Shown piece by piece: positions 15,302 to 25,174 of a stretch of 64,000 nt of DNA. The notes beneath the pieces were generated by a model. The model was not told the DNA's origin. It saw only the letters and a program-made list of their open reading frames with translations, and ran no database searches. The stretch comes from Propionibacterium sp. (GTDB lineage: Bacteria > Actinomycetota > Actinomycetes > Propionibacteriales > Propionibacteriaceae). Position numbers and translations under genes: made by a program. Every line of letters begins with the position of its first letter. Position 1 is the stretch's first letter. The stretch is from the NCBI GenBank assembly GCA_012517405.1, contig JAAYVB010000008.1:1-64000 (forward strand), given 5' to 3'.

Positions 15302-16877
15302 TCAGTCGTCTCCGAGCCTGCCTTGGTCGGTGATGCTTGCGAAGGGTTCGTTGAGTTCGGCGCGGATCTGGTCTGGGCTGAGGAAGATCCCGGTGAAGAT
15401 GGCCCGGTTGAGCTGCTTTCGTACTGTCGTGGATGCGTTCGTGTAGGCGGTGTGTGCGTCTTGTAGCAGGTCGAGGGCGTCGCGGATGCGTTGTTCGACG
15501 TCGGCGCTGTCGGACTCCAGCTTCGCCTTCTCGCGGGCTAGCTCCGACAGGTCGGTCTTGAGGCGCCGTTGGCTGGTGAGGAAGAGGTCGCGGGGATGGC
15601 GTCGGCGTAGTGGGCGTCGAGGAGCTTGGAGTGGTTTGCCTCGATCGTTTTGGTCTTCTCGGCGATCTCTTCGAGTCGCTCGTTGTTGACCGCCTGCTGC
15701 CGATGCGGGGTGGCCAGCACGATCTGTTCGGCGCGGTCACGCTGGTCTGAGTTCAGTTCGATCGAACCGCAGAGGTCTTCGACCAGTCGCTCGACGTTGG
15801 TGATCGGCAGGGCTTTGCGTTGGGGGCAGGTGGAGTCGCGGCGCCGGTGGCAGACGAAGTACTCGTAGACGTGGCCGTTTCGCAGTGGTCACCGCTTCGG
15901 CCTGTGGGGTTGCGCTGACCGGCGCGGGTGTTCTGGACGATCAGCCGCCTGCCGCATTCGAAGCAGAAGACCGTGCCTTTGAGCTAGTGGTCGTGGACAC
16001 GGGAGCGTTCTCCGTTGCGCCGTGCGGTGAGGATGTCCTGCACGGTCGCCCAGGTCACCGGGTCGATCAGTGGCTTATGTCCTCCAGGATGCTCGACGCG
16101 TTGAACACCACGACGCCCTTGTAGTAGGGGTCGCGCAGCAGACGGTGCAGCCCAGTCACGGTCAACGACCGGGCTGGCGTGGTCGGTCCCGGCCTGATCC
16201 TCAGCCCGCGGTCTTCCAGTTCAGCGGCCAGCCGGGTGACGCTCCACTCGCCGGTGGCATACTCGTCGAACGCCCAGATGACGTGCTCAGCTCGCTCAGT
16301 GTCGACAGTCACGGTGCGGACGTCACGTCGGTCGTTGAAGCGACGCTGGTTGAGATAGCCGAGCGGCGCCCGCTCCGGCGTGCCTCCCTGAATGGCCTTC
16401 TGTCGCATCCCCTTCATCACCTCGGTGGCGAGGTTCTGGGAGTAGAACTTCCCGATGGATGCCATGATCCCAGGCAGCAGCCTCCCGCTCGGTGTCGTGC
16501 TGATCGCCTCAGTGGTAGAGACCAGGTACGCACCCGCTCCCCGGATCGTCTTCGTGATCGCCGCATCATCGGCGCGATTCCGGGCGAGGCGGTCGATCTT
16601 GTGCACGATCACGAAGTCCACCGGTCGGTCCTGAATGTACTCGAGCATCCGCTGCAACTTGGGTCGCTCCAGCGATCCGCCGGAGCGGCCCCGTTCGACG
16701 AACTCGGCGACCGAGCGTGCCCATCTCCAGCGCTCGTCGACGGTTCGCTTCCCGCTGCGCGGGTATCGATAGACCTTCCGGCTCAGAGCCCCGTCGGGCT
16801 TGATCGAGGGTGGAGACGCGGACATAGGACACAGCCCGAAGCGGAGACAACGGGCTCTCTGTGGTTGTAGCAGTCAT
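15302..16877 (-). pseudogene. decayed large serine recombinase (integrase)
   Basis: Fragments in different frames make up one large serine recombinase. The ATG at 16877 opens the resolvase N-terminus (AVSYVRVSTLDQARRGSEPEG, with the catalytic-serine context YVRVST). A one-base insertion near 16711 shifts to the frame holding VIVHKIDRLARNRADD and the Recombinase domain (LGYLNQRRFND, LLRDPYYKGVVVF). Another shift near 16085 and an in-frame TAG after RVHDH precede the zinc ribbon (CFECGRRLIV). Two more shifts occur before the coiled coil, which ends GRLGDD at 15302. Its ATG overlaps the AbiEii stop (ATGA). It cannot make an active protein without repair. Confidence 0.85.
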
Positions 16878-17776
16878 GCCCCAACGCTTCGGGGCGCAGA
16901 CGCGCGCTGCGTGTGGGGCGGCGGTGGAGTGTCTCTGCGGCTGAACACGGGATCCAGGTAGGAGGCCACCAGCGCGAGCTGTTTGTCGAGGTCTGCTTCG
17001 CAGACCGCCTCCAGTCGTTCCTTGCGACGCCACGCCGCCCACTTGGCCTGGCCGATCTGCCCATAGCCGACCACGTGGGGTGCGACGGGTTCGAGGGTGA
17101 CGCCGCGGTGACGGGCCACGGCCCGCGCCGAGCGGAGCAACTCGTCAGCATTGATACCCTGTCGGGCGAGTTGGACGATGTCGACGTAGTCGCGCCACCG
17201 AGTACTGGTGATCCCCCGCTCCAGGATCGTCACACCCTTCTCGGCGATCGTGGTCTCCGGCGCATAGCCGAGCAGCACGATCGGGTCACCCAGGACACGG
17301 TCGATGCGCACCCGACGGGGAGCGGGCACAATCGGATCGCCGGTGGACACATCCCACGCGGCGACGCCCTTCCACGGCCCGATCGACACGCCCACCCGAA
17401 CCCGGAATCCCGGGTAGTCGGCTTGCTCGCGGATCTCCTGCACGCTGATCGAGTCGAGATCGAACACCGCCCCGTCATCGGTCTCGACGGCAGCGATGTC
17501 GTGAACGACCGCGATGAGGTGATCGACGGTGACGTCTGCTCCGACGGCGTTCGCATCGGCGTCCTTGGTCGGGCGCCGCACGTCGTAGGCGGCCAGCAAG
17601 ATCCCGCCCTTGAGCACGAAGTCCTCGGCATGGGCGGTCCGAGTGAGACGATCCAGGAACGACTCCAGCGTGTGCCGGATCAGATACTCCTGCGTCGGTG
17701 CACCCGTCCCAGTCTTCGCGGCGGCGGAGCGTGCTGCGGACTGGATGCGGCGGAACACCTCATCGCCGATGTTCAT
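16874..17776 (-). CDS. AbiEii/AbiGii-family nucleotidyltransferase toxin
   Basis: A 300-residue protein of the AbiEii family, the toxin half of type IV AbiE systems. The nucleotidyltransferase motif VLKGGILLAAYDVRRPTKDADANA carries the G-G and D-x-D elements. The later TTIAEKGVTILERGITSTRWRDYVDI corresponds to the family's conserved K and R-x-x-D-x-x-D segment. The ATG at 17776 is chosen because it overlaps the stop of the upstream antitoxin gene (ATGA), and the longer frame from 17875 has no coding signal. Its own stop overlaps the start of the serine recombinase remnant. AbiE toxins cause growth arrest during phage infection, probably by modifying tRNA or nucleotides. Confidence 0.85.
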   Translation of the reverse strand: MNIGDEVFRRIQSAARSAAAKTGTGAPTQEYLIRHTLESFLDRLTRTAHAEDFVLKGGILLAAYDVRRPTKDADANAVGADVTVDHLIAVVHDIAAVETDDGAVFDLDSISVQEIREQADYPGFRVRVGVSIGPWKGVAAWDVSTGDPIVPAPRRVRIDRVLGDPIVLLGYAPETTIAEKGVTILERGITSTRWRDYVDIVQLARQGINADELLRSARAVARHRGVTLEPVAPHVVGYGQIGQAKWAAWRRKERLEAVCEADLDKQLALVASYLDPVFSRRDTPPPPHTQRASAPRSVGA

Positions 17777-18363
17777 GCCAGAGCTTCCAATGCCTGGAGG
17801 ACGGGAGACTTCGCCCGAGGAAGCCGAGAGGCGATCTCCATCAGCCGGGCAGGTTTCCCGCCGCGGCGCAGCCACTCCTTCAACGCCTCCCGTGCCAACT
17901 CATACCCCACCTCACCACGCAGCCGAAACGCATCCACGATCGACCGCTCGGGCGAATAGATCCCGATCGACTGATCCGCACCTGGAATCGAGATCTCCTC
18001 CCGGCCGATGTCAAACGTGGCCCGATCGAACTGATGCCACGCGATCGCACCAGTGCTCGCCGGCGTGCGCGACCCACGCGGGATCGCAACATCCAGCGCG
18101 GCGGGGATCGCATCCGTCAGATCATGATGAGCGAGCGCCGACACCAAGCAGATCGTCGCATCCGGACGACGGGTCGCAGCCTCGATCCAGTCCCAATCCG
18201 CAGCCGGAGCATCCGTCGGCAAATAGATGCCGCGCGCGACCCGCTCCAGCCGCCCCTCACGCGCCGCACGGTACAGGCCGCTGCGAGACAGACCGGCCCG
18301 CTCGGCCGTGCCCGGCCTCAACGTCGAAATCGCCGCCACCTCCTCCTCCGAGACAGAACGCAT
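17773..18363 (-). CDS. AbiEi-family antitoxin / transcriptional autorepressor
   Basis: A 196-residue protein with an N-terminal winged helix (about 14-60: LRPGTAERAGLSRSGLYRAAREGRLERVARGIYLP), the signature of the AbiEi antitoxin DNA-binding domain. The C-terminal domain includes ATICLVSALAHHDLTDAIP, an N-terminal-to-middle motif typical of the family. AbiEi represses its own promoter by binding inverted repeats and counteracts AbiEii without stable contact. An inverted repeat overlaps its start codon. The stop overlaps the toxin start by four bases. The ATG at 18363 lies so close to the putative promoter that the message may be leaderless. Confidence 0.85.
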   Translation of the reverse strand: MRSVSEEEVAAISTLRPGTAERAGLSRSGLYRAAREGRLERVARGIYLPTDAPAADWDWIEAATRRPDATICLVSALAHHDLTDAIPAALDVAIPRGSRTPASTGAIAWHQFDRATFDIGREEISIPGADQSIGIYSPERSIVDAFRLRGEVGYELAREALKEWLRRGGKPARLMEIASRLPRAKSPVLQALEALA

Positions 18364-18377
18364 ACATATAAGTGTAT
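18362..18377 (-). promoter_or_regulatory. inverted repeat at the abiE start, putative AbiEi operator
   Basis: ATACA (18362-18366) and TGTAT (18373-18377) are perfect five-base arms with a six-base spacer in an AT-rich patch that contrasts with the GC-rich surroundings. The repeat overlaps the antitoxin start codon. This fits the known negative autoregulation of AbiE operons. Confidence 0.4.
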
Positions 18378-18840
18378 CTGATGACGAACCGTGTCAGTTC
18401 GAGCGCTCACGCGACTCGGTGAAGGCCAGCAGGTCGTCTCACGGTCAGCTCCGAGCCTTCGAACTGTAATCTTGCTAGACGGCTCCCGTTGCAGGCCTCA
18501 TCGTGCACGCCCGTGTGTGACGGACACAGCACGGGCCCTCATACAGGACCGGTCGGCGATCCGCACTAGCCTCAATGGCCTCGGAGCCTCTGCCGAGTGC
18601 CGAAGCACTGGAACCCCGACAGCCTCAAACGACTGATCTCCGCAGCCTTCCTCCGTCCTGCCAGCAAAGACGCCTGTGGACCATCTTGTCGGCTGGCGCA
18701 CCCCCGCGTGGCTGGATCGACCTAACCGGCTCTCGCGGGGTAGACAGCGTCCACGCGACAGCACAGCAGCCCGAGTTCCCCCAACCTGTCAGCGGTTCAA
18801 CGTCCGTCGAAGCGCGGCGCGTAGCATTAGGAACCATTGC
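18378..18840. other. gap between abiE and jetD with no supported gene
   Basis: About 460 bases between the divergent-facing ends of the two defence operons. Short frames on both strands lack start signals and family motifs. It contains a TTGCTAGACGG-type stretch near 18471, but I see no clear promoter or RNA. Confidence 0.4.
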
Positions 18841-19899
18841 TCAACACCTGAGAAGCTCTGGACACCGAAGTAACAATGTCAGGCCGACCGATTCCTGAGG
18901 GATGCGAGTACGAGTCCTCAGGAGTTTCTCGACTCCGTCTTGAAGTTCCGCCGATACCCAAGCAAGGAGCTGTGCGTGGTGGGCGGGGGTGGCCTTGTTC
19001 GACGGATCCGGGCGCGGAACCCCATACTCCAGCGCCGCTCGGTACAAGCTCGTTGCGGGTATCAAGTGGCCGCCGGTGACCCGGTGGATCGTCGCGTCGG
19101 CGTCACAGGCGATCTGGAGTCCGGCCACGTCGAGGTCTCCGAAGTACAGAAAGCTTGCTGGAGCGGGGTCAAGCAGGAGCACGTGCTCGGCTGAGATGGG
19201 GAACTGGCGGCCGGCGCCCCACACCACATGCGTGTCGGGCCGGGTAGACGTCGGCAGCGTGAACAGCGCCTGGGTCAACGACTGGTAAGTGGCGCTGTTC
19301 TCGGCGACCAGCAGTTGGGTGGGTCCGGCGCCGTCGACATGAGTTGACGCGAACGGGAGCAGAGCCGGGGCGCACGCGAGAAGGTCGAGAGTGAGGGCGC
19401 CGGTGGTGAACAGTCGTGTGCTGCGCAGCTTGTCGAACCGCTTCTCGTCGCCTGTGATCTCCAGGGAGCGTTCTTGCATGGGAACTACTACAGGCGTCGG
19501 GTTTGCGGCCATCCACGAGGCGATGGCCGTGAGTAGGTCCTGCTCGTCAGGCCGCGTAGCTACCCGTGCAGCCGGTTCGAGCACGGACGGCCATACGCGC
19601 GGGCGTATCGGTGCGCGGTCCGGGGTTCGTTCTGCGGCCACCCTTGCAACCCAGCGCGGCAACTCGGGTAGCGCACGCGTGTCCAGCCCCGTCCGGCCCT
19701 TTGGCCAGGAGATTTCGAGCCGGTCTTGTAGTTCGGTGAGGCTGCTGTGCAGGCGCTGACGCGCCGAGGGATCGGAGACGAAAGCCGGATCGTTCTGGAT
19801 GGCGTGTTCACGCAGTGCGGCCAGAGGCACGCGCATGCGAGGGTAGGAGCCGATGAACGCCGATAGCTGCTCTGTCAGGTCGGTTCGTCCGTGACTCAT
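18841..19899 (-). CDS. jetD: Wadjet subunit JetD (TOPRIM-type nuclease)
   Basis: A 352-residue protein with an N-terminal arm-like region (1-130) and a C-terminal TOPRIM-like domain. The strand-loop TQLLVAENSATYQSL has the catalytic Glu-Asn (about residue 214-215). YFGDLDVAGLQIA (about 271-283) supplies the D-x-D metal pair, and RIPQESVG lies near the C-terminus. This is the topoisomerase VI-like nuclease of the JetABCD complex, which cuts closed circular plasmid DNA after loop extrusion by JetABC. The start overlaps the jetC stop by four bases (ATGA). The family is usually 350-400 residues, so the gene looks intact. Confidence 0.85.
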   Translation of the reverse strand: MSHGRTDLTEQLSAFIGSYPRMRVPLAALREHAIQNDPAFVSDPSARQRLHSSLTELQDRLEISWPKGRTGLDTRALPELPRWVARVAAERTPDRAPIRPRVWPSVLEPAARVATRPDEQDLLTAIASWMAANPTPVVVPMQERSLEITGDEKRFDKLRSTRLFTTGALTLDLLACAPALLPFASTHVDGAGPTQLLVAENSATYQSLTQALFTLPTSTRPDTHVVWGAGRQFPISAEHVLLLDPAPASFLYFGDLDVAGLQIACDADATIHRVTGGHLIPATSLYRAALEYGVPRPDPSNKATPAHHAQLLAWVSAELQDGVEKLLRTRTRIPQESVGLTLLLRCPELLRC

Positions 19900-22800
19900 T
19901 CCGGTCCTTCGGCGCTGCTCACGACATGCACGTGCGCCGCGCTGTCGGTATGCGCGACGCGAATGCCGTCGACGTGACCGGTGTTCGGGTCGGTATCGGC
20001 TTGCGCCTGCACGATGTAGTGGCGGCTGCGGCTACCTCGACCGGTGCGGTTGTCGAGGCGTACGACGTTGGGGAAGCGTGACACCGCGTCGGGGTCTTTG
20101 ACGCCGGTGGTGTAGATGAGCTGAACCTTGTGGTGGGCGGCCACTGCGCGTTGCAGTTTCACCAGCGACCCGTGCGAGGCGCGGCCGATGGGGTTGTCCA
20201 GTACGAGGACACCTCCGGCGCGATCCTTACGGCCGGAGTTCGCTGCGCGTAGGGCGGCGATGGTGCAGTACAGGGCGACGCACACGGTCAGCTTCTCTCC
20301 TCCGGACCATTTTGAGAGGCGGGTGATGTCCTCTCGGGTGCCCGTCGTGTCCTCGGAGGGCTTGAGGACCTTGACGATGAATCCGCGTGGCCCGACCACC
20401 TCGTGGACTGCGTCTTTGAGTAGCGGCATCCCTTCGGGTTTGACGCCTTCGTTGATGCGGCGGTCGATGACTCGGTTGACGTAGGTGCGCATGTCTGCGT
20501 CGCTGGGCGGGACGGTGAAGGTGATCCGCAGCATTTTCTGTCCCGCCCACGCTCCCAAGCTGGAGGGCAGCAGCGAGTATCGCTCGGCCTTGTGAAGCGT
20601 GTCGAACGTCGTTTTGACGAGATTGACCAGACTGGTCGCCACGATGTCCTGATCCCGAACGATTCCTGCGAGTTCATCGCTGATCGTGGTCGCCCGCAGC
20701 CGCAGGTTCTCCGCGAGCGCGGCGGCGCTGCGGGCAAGGATGTCCTCGTGGTCGTGAAGAAGACGGTCCTTCGCGGTGACGGTGACCGTCGGATACTGGG
20801 AGCCAGTCGTGCGGGCTCGACCGACGGCGTCCTTGAGCTTGTCTCGCGCTTCAGCCCAACGGGCGTTGGCCTCGTGAATCCGCGCCGCGGCTTCGTCTCG
20901 GTCCGCCTGCGCTTGGTCGGCAGAGTGCGGGTAGGGCGAGGCGTGCTGTGGGGGCTCGGTCCCTTCTGGCAGGTTGAGGTTGCTTCGCAGCACGGTGAAC
21001 ACTTGGCGCCGGTTCTCGCACGTCTGCTTCGAGGTACTAAGCCCGTCAATCGCCTGGTCAATCTCAATGCGGCGCGCCTGGGCGGCAGCGTTGCGCTGTT
21101 CCCAGTCGGCGAGAAGGGCGTCAGCTTCGGCGACTGTTGTCGGCTCTTGCGGCACCTCGTTGCGGCGGGGCACATCACGGCGTCGTTCCCGGGCCTCGGT
21201 GTACCGCTGTTGTGCGGATGTCAGTGTGGCGTGCGCTTCGCCCTGAGCCTTGGCTGCAGCAGTCACTGCCTGCTGGGCGGCGTTGATCGCGTCTGCGCGA
21301 CGTTGCGTGTCTTGACCTTCCGGGCTCGCGAGCAGGTCCTCGGCACGGATGCAGACCGCTGCGTCTAGCCGGTCCACCTGCTGCTGGATGTCGCTGACTC
21401 GTTCGGACAGCGTGCGCACTCGGTCGGCGTACACCGATGACGCGGTACGCACCTCGTAGGTGCGCTGCGCTTCACGCTGCCGTTGCCGCAGGATGTCCAG
21501 AGTCACCGACTGGCCAAGGTCCGGGTTGTTCGAGGCGGTGTAGCCGGCGTCGAGGTACTGGATCCGTGCCGCTTCGGTGCTCAGCGAGTCCGCCCGCTGG
21601 TCAGCGGCTTGCGCGCGGCCCCTTGCGTCCGCCACCTCACCGTCCTTGGACTGCGCGGCCAGGTTGGCTTGCTCGGCGTTGCCGTAGGCGGTGACGGCGT
21701 CCTGCTCCGCGGTTGCCAGATGCTCGCGCCATCCCGAGGCTTGCTCGGTACGGGCAGCGAGGTCGGCGATCCGGTCGAAGGCTCGTTCTATCGTGCTGTG
21801 TCGTGCTGTGAGTTCCTGCTCGCCTGTGCTGTCAGCAACTTCGTCCTTCTCAAGTTGAAACAGCTGCTCCTCCGCAGTGGTCTTGCGGGTGGCAAGCTCA
21901 TCCAGTGTCGCGTCGTGGCTGGTCACTTCGCTTCGCAGCTGGGTGAGGTGGCCGTCGGGGCAGTCGGAGAGGAACCGGGTGAGCACGTCGAGTAGCGACC
22001 GGTCGGTATTGCGTTGCGATTCCAGGTCGGCGGCGAGCTTGGCGTACGCGCGTAGTTCGTCCTTGACGCGAACGATTGTCTCGTCCGCGATGGTCTCGTT
22101 GACCATGCCTGGATGCAGGCCGGTCCAGGAGGCGACGTCCTCGTTAGGGTGAGGGACGGTGCTGGCCAATTGGGCGGCGGTCGAAGCGGTGTAAAGGCCG
22201 ACCAGAGAACGGGTGTGCTTGTCCGCCGCGAGCAGGGCAGTTCGGGCCGCGTCGAGGTGATCGGTCGCGACGACCACGCCGCAACCGAGCCGCGCGAGGT
22301 CTGGGGAGTCCAGCAGCGCGCGGCATTGGTCAGGCGGGTAGTTCGATCGCAGGTGGTGCCAACCGGTCTCGGCGGGAATGCCGGAGTTTGCAAGCAGCGT
22401 CGCGACGGCGATGGCGTCACTGCTGGACGGCAGGACCCCGGTCGTTTCCTGTTCGTGGACCAGGTCCTCGTCAGCGAAGTGATCTGCCCGGCCTCGGATG
22501 AGGTCGGCATCGGCACGTTCGATGTTCGCGTGCAACGCATGGGTGAGCTGGTCTCCCTCACTCCAGGGGTCCAACGGTGATTCGTCGGTCGCCTCGGCTA
22601 GTTCTCGAAGCCGGGAGTCGCTGGCGAGCCTGTCGGCACGCTCAGCGAAAGCGTCTATCGCGGCCATCACCCGGCCACGTTCGCCATCCACGCGGACGAT
22701 GTCGGTGCTGATGGTGTGGGTTTCGCCGGTCAGCTCCGTACGGCGTGCTGGTCGCGCGGCACGACGGCCACGGACCTGCGCCAACTCCGTGTCGACGGCG

Positions 22801-24365
22801 GCTGCTTCGGTCTGCAACGTTGTCTGGTGTACTGCCGGGGACACTCCGGCGGGTAGGAAACCGTCGGTCACCGCCCGTTTGATGTCGCCGTCCAGCGTCT
22901 CGAGCTTTGAACGGGCCAACGTTGCGCGCTGGTCCGCCTCTCGTCCAAGGTTCCGCTGTTCCTTCTCATGCTTACGGAGTAGCTGCGCGTCACCAGCCAG
23001 GGCCTTGGCGGAGTCTCGTTCTCGGTTGGCTGTGTCGCGTTCGGTGCCGGCGACCGCGGCCAGGCGGGTCAGCAGCGTTGCTGCGTGGTCGTCGTGTGTA
23101 CGGCGCAACGGCGCGATGTCTTCGTTTTCGGCGGCGGCGAGCTGCTGCGCCTGTGCCAAGGACTCCCGCAAGGAGGCCAGTTCCGCAAGCGGTGCGGTCG
23201 CAGCCCATGCCTGCGCGCGTAGCGAGGTATCGTGCGAGGTCTGTTCGGCGGTCTTGACGAGCCGCGTCGCTTCTTCGATCCGCAGGTGTGCCGCTCGTAG
23301 CGTGTAGAGGAAGACGGTGTCGTTGGCCACGGACCGGTCGGTGGCATTCGTTTCACGTTCATCAGTCCATGTGGTCAACCGGGTATCCAGCACACCCATC
23401 TCGGCGTCGAGCGCCCGCAAGGTGGTTTCGAACTGTCCGGCCAAGCCCATGGCGTAGGCGGAGGCAGTGTCGAGCTCCTCCTCAGCGTTGCCGACATCGA
23501 CCGCCCGATCATGGATGGTGGCAAGGACGTCGGCGGCAGCTAGACAGAAGTCCTGCTCTGTTTGCTTGGTCGGTTTCGACGCGACCAGCGTCGCGATTGC
23601 GGACACCCTTTCGGCGACGGCTCCGGCTTCGTCCGGGGCGACGGTGAGGTCGAGCAGGAAGTTCACGAACTCCCGTGCGGACGCGAACCTGAACAGGTCC
23701 TCCACGCCACCTTCGACGTGGTTCATCGTCTTCTGAGTACGGAACAAGTCCGGGTCGATACCCCGCGCGTTCAAGGTTGCAGCCCACTCGAACTGCCGCT
23801 CGGTGATCGCCAACTCGGCCTCACCACGGGCGCGGTCAGCGATCGCCCGCAGCTCAGCGAGGAACGCAGCCCGACGAAGGGGCTGTCCGTCGGAGTCCAT
23901 GAACGGAATGGTGTCGGCGTCCAACACTCCAGGCACGCAGTAGAACGCGTAGTAGGAGGCGTTGAACCGGTCACGAGCGTTGTCACTGTCGACGGGTCGG
24001 CGCAAGTCCACCCATTCGTAGACTGCCCCGACAACCAGCGCGCCGCCCACGCCGGCCACGTCGCGGTCGCTGTTCACCGGCTGCCACACGGTCACTGTGT
24101 GCGACGTGTCTCCGGAGTCGACGTAGTCCGTGAGTGCGCGCTTGGCTTCTCGCCCCATGAAGTCGTACACGCGCGGCAGCAGCACGGCGTAGAACAACGA
24201 CAGTAGGGAGGATTTCCCGCCGCCGTTGCGTAGCCAGATCACCGAATCCGACGGAGACGACAGCCCGTCACCGTCTGGGGCAGTCATGTCCAGGGTCAGG
24301 TCACTGAACCGTGCGGAACGTTCCCCAACGGACTTGAGTCGGAACTGGGCGAGATGAAACGTCAT
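19896..24365 (-). CDS. jetC: Wadjet subunit JetC (SMC-like ATPase)
   Basis: A 1489-residue SMC-family ATPase. Walker A is RNGGGKSSLLSL at residues 47-58, very near the N-terminus. Long heptad-rich coiled coils fill most of residues 250-1200, and the ABC signature is SKWSGGEKL at about 1351-1359. Walker B is GGVLVLDNP at about 1384-1392, where Asn stands where most SMC ATPases have the catalytic Glu. It is the loop-extruding motor of Wadjet, binding JetA (kleisin) and JetB (KITE). Overlaps with jetB and jetD by four bases each indicate a single translated operon. The length agrees with MukB-like JetC proteins. Confidence 0.88.
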   Translation of the reverse strand: MTFHLAQFRLKSVGERSARFSDLTLDMTAPDGDGLSSPSDSVIWLRNGGGKSSLLSLFYAVLLPRVYDFMGREAKRALTDYVDSGDTSHTVTVWQPVNSDRDVAGVGGALVVGAVYEWVDLRRPVDSDNARDRFNASYYAFYCVPGVLDADTIPFMDSDGQPLRRAAFLAELRAIADRARGEAELAITERQFEWAATLNARGIDPDLFRTQKTMNHVEGGVEDLFRFASAREFVNFLLDLTVAPDEAGAVAERVSAIATLVASKPTKQTEQDFCLAAADVLATIHDRAVDVGNAEEELDTASAYAMGLAGQFETTLRALDAEMGVLDTRLTTWTDERETNATDRSVANDTVFLYTLRAAHLRIEEATRLVKTAEQTSHDTSLRAQAWAATAPLAELASLRESLAQAQQLAAAENEDIAPLRRTHDDHAATLLTRLAAVAGTERDTANRERDSAKALAGDAQLLRKHEKEQRNLGREADQRATLARSKLETLDGDIKRAVTDGFLPAGVSPAVHQTTLQTEAAAVDTELAQVRGRRAARPARRTELTGETHTISTDIVRVDGERGRVMAAIDAFAERADRLASDSRLRELAEATDESPLDPWSEGDQLTHALHANIERADADLIRGRADHFADEDLVHEQETTGVLPSSSDAIAVATLLANSGIPAETGWHHLRSNYPPDQCRALLDSPDLARLGCGVVVATDHLDAARTALLAADKHTRSLVGLYTASTAAQLASTVPHPNEDVASWTGLHPGMVNETIADETIVRVKDELRAYAKLAADLESQRNTDRSLLDVLTRFLSDCPDGHLTQLRSEVTSHDATLDELATRKTTAEEQLFQLEKDEVADSTGEQELTARHSTIERAFDRIADLAARTEQASGWREHLATAEQDAVTAYGNAEQANLAAQSKDGEVADARGRAQAADQRADSLSTEAARIQYLDAGYTASNNPDLGQSVTLDILRQRQREAQRTYEVRTASSVYADRVRTLSERVSDIQQQVDRLDAAVCIRAEDLLASPEGQDTQRRADAINAAQQAVTAAAKAQGEAHATLTSAQQRYTEARERRRDVPRRNEVPQEPTTVAEADALLADWEQRNAAAQARRIEIDQAIDGLSTSKQTCENRRQVFTVLRSNLNLPEGTEPPQHASPYPHSADQAQADRDEAAARIHEANARWAEARDKLKDAVGRARTTGSQYPTVTVTAKDRLLHDHEDILARSAAALAENLRLRATTISDELAGIVRDQDIVATSLVNLVKTTFDTLHKAERYSLLPSSLGAWAGQKMLRITFTVPPSDADMRTYVNRVIDRRINEGVKPEGMPLLKDAVHEVVGPRGFIVKVLKPSEDTTGTREDITRLSKWSGGEKLTVCVALYCTIAALRAANSGRKDRAGGVLVLDNPIGRASHGSLVKLQRAVAAHHKVQLIYTTGVKDPDAVSRFPNVVRLDNRTGRGSRSRHYIVQAQADTDPNTGHVDGIRVAHTDSAAHVHVVSSAEGPE

Positions 24366-25174
24366 GCGGACTGCTCCTGAGCGGAGGTGTTGGAGTCCTC
24401 GCGAACCGGGTCGCTGATCGCCGCGTCGTACACCAAGGTGCGGGACACGGAACGAGATTGATCAGCGAGTGTCTCGTAAGCGGTGTTGGCGGCCATGTCA
24501 CGCACGTGTGTCCGGAACCGTTCGGTCAACGTCCACGTTACCGAGTTGGCGGTGCTGCTCGCGCTGTCCTCACGTGCCATTCCTTGCTCGGTGAGCCAAC
24601 CGAGACAAGCTCGTACCCAGTACAAGGTACAACCGTTTGTCAGGCGCCCGCTGCCGCGTCCTCGATCGCCACGCATTGTCGGAGGCATGACAACGTAGTA
24701 ACGCCACGCTTCGTCGAGCCCGTCGTCCGGGATCGGCTCTCCCAACGCGTCGTGCTGCCGAAACTGCTCACACGTCTCGCGTAGCCACTGCTCGAACTCA
24801 AGGTCATTCACGCGACGAACCCGGTCGTCGTCGAGTTCGGCCGGGGTAGGGAACGCGAACGCGGCGACAGCGGCGAGCACGAGCCCAGCAATGAGCCGGT
24901 GCTCCCGTTTGCCGGTGAACGGCAGGTCGCTGTACTTGAACGCGAACGGCGAGTCTGGGAGGACGCCGATGATAAGTCCGTGGGCAGAGTCCGACAAGAC
25001 GTCGGTGCCCAGTCCATGCAGCACGGCGTCAGTCGCATCCTTGAACTCGACTTCGCTGCGGTACCGGCTAAGAACCCGCCGGTACTCCGGCTTGTTGCCG
25101 GGGCGGGCCGTCGGCTGAACCGCGAAGCCGATGAGAGTTCCGATATCGACGTGATCGTCGGCGGTCAGTGCCAT
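24362..25174 (-). CDS. jetB: Wadjet subunit JetB (MukE/KITE-like)
   Basis: A 270-residue protein encoded between the kleisin-like jetA and the SMC-like jetC, the normal JetB position. The middle part (HRLIAGLVLAAVAAFAFPTPAELDDDRVRRVNDLEFEQWLRE) and the tryptophan-rich CTLYWVRACLGWLTEQGMARE look like tandem winged helices, as in MukE/KITE proteins. It starts ten bases before jetA ends and overlaps jetC by four bases. JetB dimers clamp the kleisin to the ATPase heads. The assignment rests mainly on position and fold-like features, since the sequences diverge strongly between Wadjet types. Confidence 0.8.
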   Translation of the reverse strand: MALTADDHVDIGTLIGFAVQPTARPGNKPEYRRVLSRYRSEVEFKDATDAVLHGLGTDVLSDSAHGLIIGVLPDSPFAFKYSDLPFTGKREHRLIAGLVLAAVAAFAFPTPAELDDDRVRRVNDLEFEQWLRETCEQFRQHDALGEPIPDDGLDEAWRYYVVMPPTMRGDRGRGSGRLTNGCTLYWVRACLGWLTEQGMAREDSASSTANSVTWTLTERFRTHVRDMAANTAYETLADQSRSVSRTLVYDAAISDPVREDSNTSAQEQSA

